Positions 1 through 6,195 of a DNA stretch of 6,249 nucleotides are shown here, one piece after another. How positions within the stretch are numbered: the stretch's first letter is position 1; every line of letters begins with the position of its first letter. Both the position numbers and the translations under genes were made by a program. Source of the stretch: an uncultured archaeon (GTDB lineage: Archaea; Thermoproteota; Nitrososphaeria; Nitrososphaerales; CALBXV01); NCBI GenBank assembly GCA_937890045.1, contig CALBXV010000507.1, forward strand, positions 1-6,249. The letters are read 5' to 3'. The notes under the pieces were generated by a model. That model did not search any database. It had not been told where the DNA came from and saw only the letters and a list, made by a program, of their open reading frames with translations.

Positions 1-5
1 TATAA

Positions 6-10
6 CCTTT
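6..10 (-). promoter_or_regulatory. Possible ribosome binding site of the next gene (beyond the left edge)
   Basis: On the minus strand AAAGG is followed by TTATA and then the window edge, so an ATG just outside would have a normal 5-base spacing. The 46 bases after the 201-aa gene hold no ATG. A weak inverted repeat (CTTTG 7-11, CAAAG 23-27, 11-base AT loop) lacks the GC stem and T-run of an intrinsic terminator, so read-through to the next gene is likely. Confidence 0.35.
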
Positions 11-46
11 GTTTATATATATCAAAGTAAATCTTCAAAATGTAAA

Positions 47-652
47 TTAATATCCTGTTTGCAATCTACCTAATTTTTCTTGTATTTCTTCATAGGGAGT
101 CATTTCTTCTTCATAAAATTCAAGAGGATCTAAAAAATTCTGTATTCCAGGCAATGGACCTTCCGCTAGTTCTAGCGATCCTTCATTTTTCATTAATATA
201 TTTTCTTTTGAACCTTTTAATTGCCAAATAAGAGATACTGTATCGTAAAAATTTGCTTCACTATTATAATCCAATTTATTAATTTCAAATATTCTATCGT
301 ATTTATCTAATTTAGATTTTGCAAAATATCTTATAACCGAACCTTTTTTTCTCATAATATCAGTTAAAACAAGAATATATGATTTTAAATATAATTCTCT
401 TGAACTGTTTTGAATAATAGAATATTGGTCAAAAATAGTAGGATTTTCAACTTTAACCATTGCCTCATTCCTAATTACATCCATATAAATTTCTTCTTTA
501 GATGTAGTATAAATAATCATATACTCTACTCCCTCTCTTACATAATCAAATTCATAATTAGAATAACGATTTTCATCATCGTAAGAATCATAATAAAATT
601 CAAATTTATTAGTTATATAAGTAGGTTCGTATTTTATTCTCTCTATTGCCAT
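47..652 (-). CDS. Tyrosine-rich acidic protein of unknown function (201 aa)
   Basis: I do not recognise this family. The chosen start, MAIERIKYEP..., is the ATG at 650-652, 7 bases after the TAA of the hub-like gene. The frame is open 31 codons further up, but that stretch overlaps the hub gene and encodes a peptide of different style, so a longer start is unlikely. Twenty-one of 201 residues are tyrosine, 15 of them in the first 92. The N-terminal part (about 10-60) is strongly acidic and Tyr-rich. A middle part (about 85-145) looks alpha/beta (KSYILVLTDIM, SVIRYFAKSKL, VSLIWQLKGS). The C-terminal part is acidic (LEFYEEEMTPYEEIQEKLG). There is no signal peptide or membrane helix. Position right after the hub-like gene suggests a virion or assembly role; spike or gp25-like proteins often occupy this place, but no such signature is visible. 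It is very AT-rich (about 21% GC at its 5' end), unlike the GC-rich end of the preceding gene. Confidence 0.75.
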   Translation of the reverse strand: MAIERIKYEPTYITNKFEFYYDSYDDENRYSNYEFDYVREGVEYMIIYTTSKEEIYMDVIRNEAMVKVENPTIFDQYSIIQNSSRELYLKSYILVLTDIMRKKGSVIRYFAKSKLDKYDRIFEINKLDYNSEANFYDTVSLIWQLKGSKENILMKNEGSLELAEGPLPGIQNFLDPLEFYEEEMTPYEEIQEKLGRLQTGY

Positions 653-659
653 TATAATA

Positions 660-3600
660 TTACCCGCCCCCGAGCTCGACATACTTATTATACAAGATGG
701 TGGTGTACTGCCCATATAAGGTTTTCGTCGCCCCGGTTGATGCATTTGACGAAGGCAGTGGGGCCGGTAATGATGCTAAGAAATTTAATGCACCTTTAAA
801 GGCTTCACTATTTACATCCATTCTTCCGTCCTTAAGTATCATACCACGCATCCTTTGCATAATAAATAGAGATCGTTTATCGATTAGATATGGATGTGTC
901 AGCCTTTTACCTACCACATCACCAACTTTCCATTTTCCTCTCAAAAGTACTTCATCTGGGATATTCATATAGTAGCTGAGACTTGCACCATCTGATAGAT
1001 CTGAAAGATTATCTTTTCTTTTTTTCTTCTTTTGCTTTTTCTTCAACTCATCCAACGCTTGCCTTTCTGCTGCCTTTTTGGCTTTACGGGCTTGTTTAGC
1101 GGCTTCGAGGGCCCTCTTCCTCGCTTTTTCCCTCTTGAGTTTTACCCCCAAACTTTCAGCCCTTATTTGACCTTTTATTGAAGTGATCCAACCACTACTA
1201 TCTATTTTATGACTAACTCCAACCGCCTGAAAAATACTTTCATTTCTATATCTTTCTGGTAAATAAGAACTATGAAATGAATTACCTGGAAATATACCTG
1301 CAATTCCATCTACTTCAAGTTCAAAATCTATTGGAAGAAGTGGATCTACATTAGTCAAAACACCAGCCCTGTGCCCTCTCAATAACGATTGAAGTTGAGA
1401 ATGAAATCCTGGTCTCAACTTTGGACACCTACTCGAATCAGATTCGTCTTCGGTGAAGGTATAAAATCTAAACCATTCATCATTAGCTTTACTGGATGCA
1501 TCTGCTAATGAGGATATATTTATAAACATTTTCTCCTCTTCTCTGTTAACTGTAAGTGCCTTTTGTGATGTCGCATCGAACCGGCCTTCATCTTCATCTA
1601 CTTCCAGATCAGCAATTTCCTTCATTTTCGCGAATAATTCTTGCTTTTGTACCTCCCGTAACTCGTTTAAAATACTATCGTATATTTTAACACCTTTAAT
1701 ATTAGGAGTAGCCGACTGTTTTTTAGGTAATTCACCAAGAAAAATTTTTTGATTTTCATCTGCCTTGGCCTGTCCAAAATAACGATTTTTCCGATGTGGT
1801 GTATCAATGTTCCCAATCAACATATCTTTATATCGTTGATTTTTTATCTGATCTGGACTCATCCCCGTAGTATCTGATGGTAAAGCTTCCACATATCTAC
1901 CCCAGGCTTTAGCAACTAAATCATCATATTTATTTGATACAGTCTGTGTACCTTCTTTATCTTTTCCATCTTCCCGTGATACTGCTCCGTACATAGCTGC
2001 TAATTGCATTCTCTTAGGAACTCTAGCAGTAATGGTTTGTGATTTTACTATTGAATCCGTTTTCCAAACGGGAAACTCAAAAACTTTACTTTTCTTAGCA
2101 GTATCAGTTATGGAATCATCCACAGAAACACCCGTATATCCTTCCTCTACAACCATGGCCCTTTGACCATCATCTGCAATCTCTACTTTAAACTTATAAA
2201 TACCACCGTATTGATTTGAAAAATCTTCCCATACACTCATAACAGAAGATACTATATCTCCAGAAGAATCTTTAAATTTTTGTCTTAAATAATTTGCATT
2301 AAAATATATATTTCTTATTCTTCCTGCAGTCTCATCTGATTTTTTTGCAAAGAGAACATGTTCCTTTTGGAGATATGCATCTTTTTGGCCAATGGATAAA
2401 ATAATATTTGTAAAAAATGGATCATTTACATTTGGAATTATCCATTTTGATGAATCAGAAGTTACTAAAAATTTACTATTTGTCATTTTAGTTGACTCAT
2501 ACAGTTGTTGGCCTACTTCACCACCCATGGCATCTGCAACACCTTGGGTCATTTTTACGAGATTACCATTTGAATCTAATGTTGGTTCAATACTTCTAAA
2601 TTCTCCAATTAATTTATCACCAAGTCCCTCAACTTCACCTACAGTACCAAAGAATCTACTCAAAACATTATCTTCAAACCAACCCCAAGTACAAAAGTGA
2701 TTTGTCTGGTTATAGCCTTTAAATGAAGCATTTATGCGGTCACTATAGTTTTGGTTCCCGTCAAGATAGCCCAGTTTTGAATCCGCTATAGCTTGAGCTG
2801 TACCAAGCGTGTTCGCTCGTCTCTCGGAGTGGTGAAACCTACCAAAGTATAGTTCCTTGTCATTCCCAATTTCGGTCCTTACAATCGGAATTGTAAGTTC
2901 TTCCGTTTTAAACGTACCCGTTGGGACTCCATTTTGATAAATTTCATATCTTTGAGTATTCACGAAGCTCACCTCAGTGTGTTCTAATTCTTTCCATCGG
3001 AATTTATCAACGCAAATGACTCTCATTCCATGTGCTTTAAGGTGGTCTTCACGTATTTCATTCCATGTGCTCCCCGGGATGGGTTGCAACCCATCCTTGC
3101 TGTCTTTTGCGCTAACGTCTAATAAATACTGATAAAGTTGTTGAGGAAAATCATTCATATATTCTTGAATACTTATATATGGTGCAAGTGCTTCTACAGT
3201 TTTACCACCCGTAAAAGTGATTTCTGTATCATCAACAAATGGATTCCACCTCCCCCACGCTTTTGCAGTTTCACCAGCTAATAATGGTAATGAAGCCGTA
3301 GATTGAACTGTATTTCTACGTTGTGATTTTTGTAATATAGTAATTCCTTGTGAAATTAGTTTAGTAGTACAATCAAAACCACCATCTGCATTTACTGTCC
3401 AAGTAAAATCTTGAATTAAACCTAACATTGCATCATAATGACCTTTTTGAGATAAAACATGATCTAATAATCCTTGATTCAAATTAACTATTTTATTTTC
3501 ATCAATTTTTAAAGTGTTACCATGAAATATATCAATAAATGGAGTATTACCTTCCCAACTAATTCCATCACCAGACCATCCCCATTCCAATAAAACCGTC

Positions 3601-4205
3601 TTACCATGATGTAAAAAATGTGGTCTATAGTTCTCTAATTCTTGCCATGTCCAACAAGTCCAACTTATTTCTGCAGTTCTTGTTGATCCTAATCTCATAC
3701 CACCACCTTTATATTCTACTGATATATCTTTTAAACCAGCTGTTGGTCTATAAGGTATATCATCAATAATAGTTTTATCTGGTTGGGTATATAACCCCAA
3801 ATAATTTATAAATGGATCTTTTTCGTTTCCTGTAATTGTTGAACCAACATCTGCTTTATAATCTTCAAATCCAGCCCGTAATCTATTCATAGGATAATTT
3901 GTACTACCACCTCTTAAATCGCCACCCATTAAAACAGTTGCAAATTTATCTTCAGTTTGTGGAGAAAAAGATGTCATTCTTAAAAACGGTGTCCTTGCAA
4001 ACATATAATTTTTTAATATATCTCCAGTAGATTCAGTCAAAGGAGTTCCAATGGTATATTCATCAAGGAAACTGACATTGCGCCACTTCCCAGCCAGGGC
4101 GCGCCTGGTAAGTTCCGAAGTTGCACCGGACATCTTTTTTAACATACCCATTTTTTCTTTAAGAGTATTTTGAATATTAACGTTTATTGGAGATAATGTA
4201 AGCAT
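660..4205 (-). CDS. Large baseplate hub-like structural protein (1181 aa)
   Basis: Probably a central baseplate component of the phage tail. Residues 60-290 are a Trp/Gly-rich beta region including SWTCWTWQELENYRPHFLHH and LLEWGWSGDG. Residues 945-1018 hold the best recognisable segment: PLLPIDFELEVDGIAGIFPG, then SSYLPERYRNESIFQAVGVSHKI, then GWITSIKGQIR. Order and spacing recall the end of hub/late-control-type domains (gp27, gpD, Mu gp44 group), where a G-I-PG turn, a YLP-Y strand and a V-H-I---GW-T-I-G--R hairpin occur; this is from memory of the family, not a search. Residues 1021-1065 are a Lys/Arg/Ala-rich linker, and 1075-1181 a separate C-terminal region ending in three glycines. Classical hubs are about 380-400 residues, so this one is roughly three times longer. 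The ATG lies 2 bases after the LysM-like gene; only a weak purine stretch precedes it, fitting coupled translation. Met19, Met21 or Met25 are alternative starts. GC content varies sharply inside the gene. It could instead be a fused multi-domain wedge/hub protein. Confidence 0.58.
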   Translation of the reverse strand: MLTLSPINVNIQNTLKEKMGMLKKMSGATSELTRRALAGKWRNVSFLDEYTIGTPLTESTGDILKNYMFARTPFLRMTSFSPQTEDKFATVLMGGDLRGGSTNYPMNRLRAGFEDYKADVGSTITGNEKDPFINYLGLYTQPDKTIIDDIPYRPTAGLKDISVEYKGGGMRLGSTRTAEISWTCWTWQELENYRPHFLHHGKTVLLEWGWSGDGISWEGNTPFIDIFHGNTLKIDENKIVNLNQGLLDHVLSQKGHYDAMLGLIQDFTWTVNADGGFDCTTKLISQGITILQKSQRRNTVQSTASLPLLAGETAKAWGRWNPFVDDTEITFTGGKTVEALAPYISIQEYMNDFPQQLYQYLLDVSAKDSKDGLQPIPGSTWNEIREDHLKAHGMRVICVDKFRWKELEHTEVSFVNTQRYEIYQNGVPTGTFKTEELTIPIVRTEIGNDKELYFGRFHHSERRANTLGTAQAIADSKLGYLDGNQNYSDRINASFKGYNQTNHFCTWGWFEDNVLSRFFGTVGEVEGLGDKLIGEFRSIEPTLDSNGNLVKMTQGVADAMGGEVGQQLYESTKMTNSKFLVTSDSSKWIIPNVNDPFFTNIILSIGQKDAYLQKEHVLFAKKSDETAGRIRNIYFNANYLRQKFKDSSGDIVSSVMSVWEDFSNQYGGIYKFKVEIADDGQRAMVVEEGYTGVSVDDSITDTAKKSKVFEFPVWKTDSIVKSQTITARVPKRMQLAAMYGAVSREDGKDKEGTQTVSNKYDDLVAKAWGRYVEALPSDTTGMSPDQIKNQRYKDMLIGNIDTPHRKNRYFGQAKADENQKIFLGELPKKQSATPNIKGVKIYDSILNELREVQKQELFAKMKEIADLEVDEDEGRFDATSQKALTVNREEEKMFINISSLADASSKANDEWFRFYTFTEDESDSSRCPKLRPGFHSQLQSLLRGHRAGVLTNVDPLLPIDFELEVDGIAGIFPGNSFHSSYLPERYRNESIFQAVGVSHKIDSSGWITSIKGQIRAESLGVKLKREKARKRALEAAKQARKAKKAAERQALDELKKKQKKKKRKDNLSDLSDGASLSYYMNIPDEVLLRGKWKVGDVVGKRLTHPYLIDKRSLFIMQRMRGMILKDGRMDVNSEAFKGALNFLASLPAPLPSSNASTGATKTLYGQYTTILYNKYVELGGG
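663..671 (-). promoter_or_regulatory. G-rich putative ribosome binding site of the 201-aa gene
   Basis: On the minus strand GGGGGCGGG forms the last three codons of the hub-like gene and ends 10 bases before the ATG at 650-652, separated by TAATATTATA. It is the only purine-rich element available to that start. It is not a consensus Shine-Dalgarno, so translation may depend on termination of the upstream gene. Confidence 0.3.
3023..3071. repeat. 14-base direct repeat pair (3023-3036 and 3058-3071)
   Basis: TCATTCCATGTGCT occurs twice with starts 35 bases apart. Because 35 is not a multiple of three, the copies are translated in different frames: on the minus strand the right copy contributes STWNE and the left copy KAHGMR. 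It therefore is not a repeated peptide. The right copy ends 5 bases from the 20-base palindrome. Confidence 0.85.
3077..3096. repeat. Perfect 20-base palindrome inside the hub-like gene
   Basis: GGATGGGTTGCAACCCATCC is identical to its own reverse complement (centre between 3086 and 3087). In RNA it could fold into an 8-bp stem with a UGCA loop. It encodes part of DGLQPIPGST at about residues 371-377 and abuts a CCCGGG at 3073-3078. It lies near the right-hand edge of a GC-rich patch. Function is unknown; the sequence shows the symmetry only. Confidence 0.9.
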
Positions 4206-4207
4206 TT

Positions 4208-4507
4208 TTAATAAGACATTTCTTTTAATTCATTAAGAATAGGTGGTATATCCACTGGAATTCTAATCTGATTATCTACTTCAAGTCCGATATGTGCTTC
4301 ATCTAAATTATTTGCCTTTGCAATAATCCACCATAAAGATACATCCTTATAATATTTAAATGCAAGATTATCTAACCTGTCTCCAAATTTAGGATATATG
4401 AAAATATCACTATCCCTAATTGGAATTTTTGGATACATAGTTGGTTTAAAAACTCTTTTACCTAATTCATTTCTTTTTGTTTTTGTATAATTGTATCTAC
4501 TTGGCAT
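4208..4507 (-). CDS. Small LysM-like / gp53-like baseplate protein (99 aa)
   Basis: A short basic protein with a LysM-type core at about residues 33-85: SDIFIYPKFGDRLDNLAFKY leads into a helix, followed by SLWWIIAKANNL and a closing strand VDNQIRIPV. The core order fits LysM folds: time-ordered 'GDRLDNLA--YY', then 'WW-IA-AN', then 'G---I-IP'. The same signature occurs in T4 baseplate wedge protein gp53, P2 tail protein X and the XkdP-type proteins. In contractile tails these small proteins attach at or near the hub or inner baseplate rather than to peptidoglycan. Placement directly upstream of the large hub-like gene, with a 2-base gap suggesting translational coupling, matches the gpX-gpD order of P2. 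The N-terminal 30 residues are rich in Lys/Arg/Tyr and may be an extended arm. No signal peptide is seen, which argues against a cell-wall hydrolase role. The start is supported by AAGGA at 4515-4519. Confidence 0.72.
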   Translation of the reverse strand: MPSRYNYTKTKRNELGKRVFKPTMYPKIPIRDSDIFIYPKFGDRLDNLAFKYYKDVSLWWIIAKANNLDEAHIGLEVDNQIRIPVDIPPILNELKEMSY

Positions 4508-4514
4508 ATTCTAT

Positions 4515-4519
4515 TCCTT
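4515..4519 (-). promoter_or_regulatory. Shine-Dalgarno site of the 99-aa LysM-like gene
   Basis: On the minus strand AAGGA lies 7 bases before the ATG at 4505-4507, in the context TAAGGAATAGAAT-ATG. It is the clearest ribosome binding site in the window and fixes this start. The 37-base gap it sits in also holds a weak 5-bp inverted repeat (4525-4529 with 4537-4541, 7-base loop), too small to call a terminator. Confidence 0.7.
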
Positions 4520-4544
4520 ATGTGAGTGAAATATTGTCACTGGA

Positions 4545-6188
4545 TTAATTGGATTGGGGTGGTTCTGTACCCTCAAATAATTTACTCATGGGTTCAGTTC
4601 TCTGTGGGCTGATCATATCATCACCTACGAATGTTCCTTTTGATGTTGAACCAACCTTTGACCACCCCGTGTCGTTTAACCAATCTAATTCATAATGTTT
4701 ACCAAGTGTGGATGGCATATACTTACCAATATATGTAAATGAACATTGACAAGTAATATGTTTTGGAAACTGTAATCCTTCATCAAGTTCCCAAGGTGAA
4801 TTATCATCAACATCCACACTCAAACTATCAAGAAATCCTGGTGTGTTCTTAAACATATCACCAAGTGTTAATTCTATAAATGGTGCAATCATTCTATTAT
4901 CTGGTGTAAAACTTGGATAACATAACCCAATTAAATAGTTTAATTTTTCCATCAATACAGGAAACTCTTGTTTAGTTTTGGGAAATATTTCAAATGTAAA
5001 ACCTACTTTTCTTTCTGCTCCTTTATAAACATAAACTTTATCTGGACGACCTATATATTGTGTTCCACTCCAATCTGGACTAATTGCATCTGATATACCA
5101 CTTAAAATTGCTCTAAATACAATAAATTTATTATTTACTATATCCTTAAATTTAAATTTTATAAAATCACTTACAGTGTCTGGTAAATCTGTTCCATATG
5201 GATGTATATTAATTTTATCTGTTGCTATTGATTTATAGTCATCTCCAGGTGTACCAGTAGAACCAATGTTCTTTTTTATTACTCCAAGTCCTGCACCATC
5301 CGTAGTAGTATCAGTTACTAAACCTAAAATATTCTGCTTTCCCGCGTCTCCTATTTGAGTAGTTATTTTACCAAATTTTTCTAAACCTTTACGGTGGGCC
5401 TCTACTGACTTATTAAGTTGATCTATTTCAGTTAAATCTTTATTAAATAGTCGTATTTGTGATTCAATAGCATTACCTGCAGATTCCCACGCTTTATCAT
5501 CTATTTCTGCTCCAGGTTCAGGTGAAAATGCTGCAAAATCTGATAAACGGGGTACTTCAGCTGTAAGTTCTCTACCATGACTTGGTAACGGTGAACTATG
5601 TGGTAAATATTTTCCACCAAGTTCTCCGTATGACAAGGCCTTATATTTATGTATTGGATTTCCTAAAGAAGATTCACCACCTTGTGTATGAATAGGACCC
5701 ATACCATGTGCCCCTCTTTGACTAAAAGTAGTTTGAGTTGGGACTTTAGGTGGTCTTCCAAATGGTGTTTGTGAACTTCTTAAATTTGTAAGTGCTACAG
5801 AAAAAGCTCCTCCAATTAATTTTTCACCAGTTGGATGCCAAACCATTTTACCAAGTAAAAATGTTAATCTACCACCTTCTGTATTAAAATTAACTTGTGT
5901 TTCATTAATAATTGATCCAGCTGTACCAAAAAACTTACCAACCCCAGATCCAGCTATTGCACCCGCAAAATTTGATAATCCTGTTGAAATGTCTTTTCCA
6001 ATATCTGATGCCCATGTACCAACGGGATCCGTAATCTTTGATACTTCTCCCGATATTTTTTTCCAAGATTTTGACTTTCCTATTTTTTCTCCCAATGCTG
6101 ACATAGCACCGCTTGTTAGAGAACCCATAGTCGGGTCATCAGATGGTGGAACACCTTCAAATATTGGTCCAAAATCTGCCTTCTCCAT
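4545..6188 (-). CDS. Phage tail/baseplate structural protein with C-terminal tube-like domain (547 aa)
   Basis: Likely a virion protein at the junction of tail tube and baseplate. Residues 1-330 are Gly/Ser/Ala/Thr-rich and weakly structured, with a small-residue stretch at about 72-93, a Pro/Gly/His-rich part at about 140-205 and a short charged helical segment at about 238-275. Residues 335-505 form a compact, beta-rich looking domain: a YVYKGAERKVGFTFEIFPKT strand region, a LMEKLNYLIGLCYPSF helix, then IELTLGDMFKNTPGFLDSLS and a DDNSPWEL turn. This pattern (helix ending in YPSF, then a GD-F---PG-L-S strand pair) recalls phage tube-initiator/tube-cap proteins such as the T4 gp48/gp54 or P2 gpU group. 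That link rests on pattern and context, not on a search. No signal peptide or membrane segment is evident. The ATG is the first Met in a frame open to the window edge, so the N-terminus could be longer. The ribosome binding site is only GGTGA, 7 bases upstream. The next gene follows after 37 bases. Confidence 0.6.
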   Translation of the reverse strand: MEKADFGPIFEGVPPSDDPTMGSLTSGAMSALGEKIGKSKSWKKISGEVSKITDPVGTWASDIGKDISTGLSNFAGAIAGSGVGKFFGTAGSIINETQVNFNTEGGRLTFLLGKMVWHPTGEKLIGGAFSVALTNLRSSQTPFGRPPKVPTQTTFSQRGAHGMGPIHTQGGESSLGNPIHKYKALSYGELGGKYLPHSSPLPSHGRELTAEVPRLSDFAAFSPEPGAEIDDKAWESAGNAIESQIRLFNKDLTEIDQLNKSVEAHRKGLEKFGKITTQIGDAGKQNILGLVTDTTTDGAGLGVIKKNIGSTGTPGDDYKSIATDKINIHPYGTDLPDTVSDFIKFKFKDIVNNKFIVFRAILSGISDAISPDWSGTQYIGRPDKVYVYKGAERKVGFTFEIFPKTKQEFPVLMEKLNYLIGLCYPSFTPDNRMIAPFIELTLGDMFKNTPGFLDSLSVDVDDNSPWELDEGLQFPKHITCQCSFTYIGKYMPSTLGKHYELDWLNDTGWSKVGSTSKGTFVGDDMISPQRTEPMSKLFEGTEPPQSN

Positions 6189-6195
6189 ATAGGTT

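Noticed and set aside
7..27. CTTTG / CAAAG inverted repeat after the last complete gene as a terminator
   Set aside because: Five weak base pairs around an 11-base AT loop without a following T-run on the transcribed side.
663..780. GC-rich 3' end of the hub-like gene as a diversity-generating retroelement variable region
   Set aside because: No second, template-like copy of the stretch and no reverse transcriptase is visible in the window, and the C-terminus lacks a C-type-lectin signature.
1392..1421. 9-bp inverted repeat AAGTTGAGA / TCTCAACTT with a 12-base loop
   Set aside because: Arms of this length with a loop of up to about 20 bases are expected about once by chance in a window this size; it lies in coding sequence and has no T-run.
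1517..1524. TATAAATA on the minus strand, the T4-type late promoter core
   Set aside because: It lies in the middle of the hub-like gene, with no gene start downstream within a sensible distance, and such octamers are expected in AT-rich DNA.
2195..2202. TATAAATA on the plus strand
   Set aside because: Antisense to the operon with no plus-strand gene to drive; it is part of ordinary codons for KFKV.
410..2700. Plus-strand open frames at 410-799, 697-972 and 2392-2700
   Set aside because: All lie antisense to well-supported minus-strand genes, have no good ribosome binding site and encode peptides of irregular composition.
2878..2897. 8-bp inverted repeat CTTACAAT / ATTGTAAG with loop CGGA
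   Set aside because: Internal to the hub-like gene and compatible with chance. It is worth recalling only because it lies in the same GC-rich patch as the 20-base palindrome.
5989..6192. Plus-strand open frame of 67 codons
   Set aside because: Antisense shadow of the start of the 547-residue gene; no independent support.
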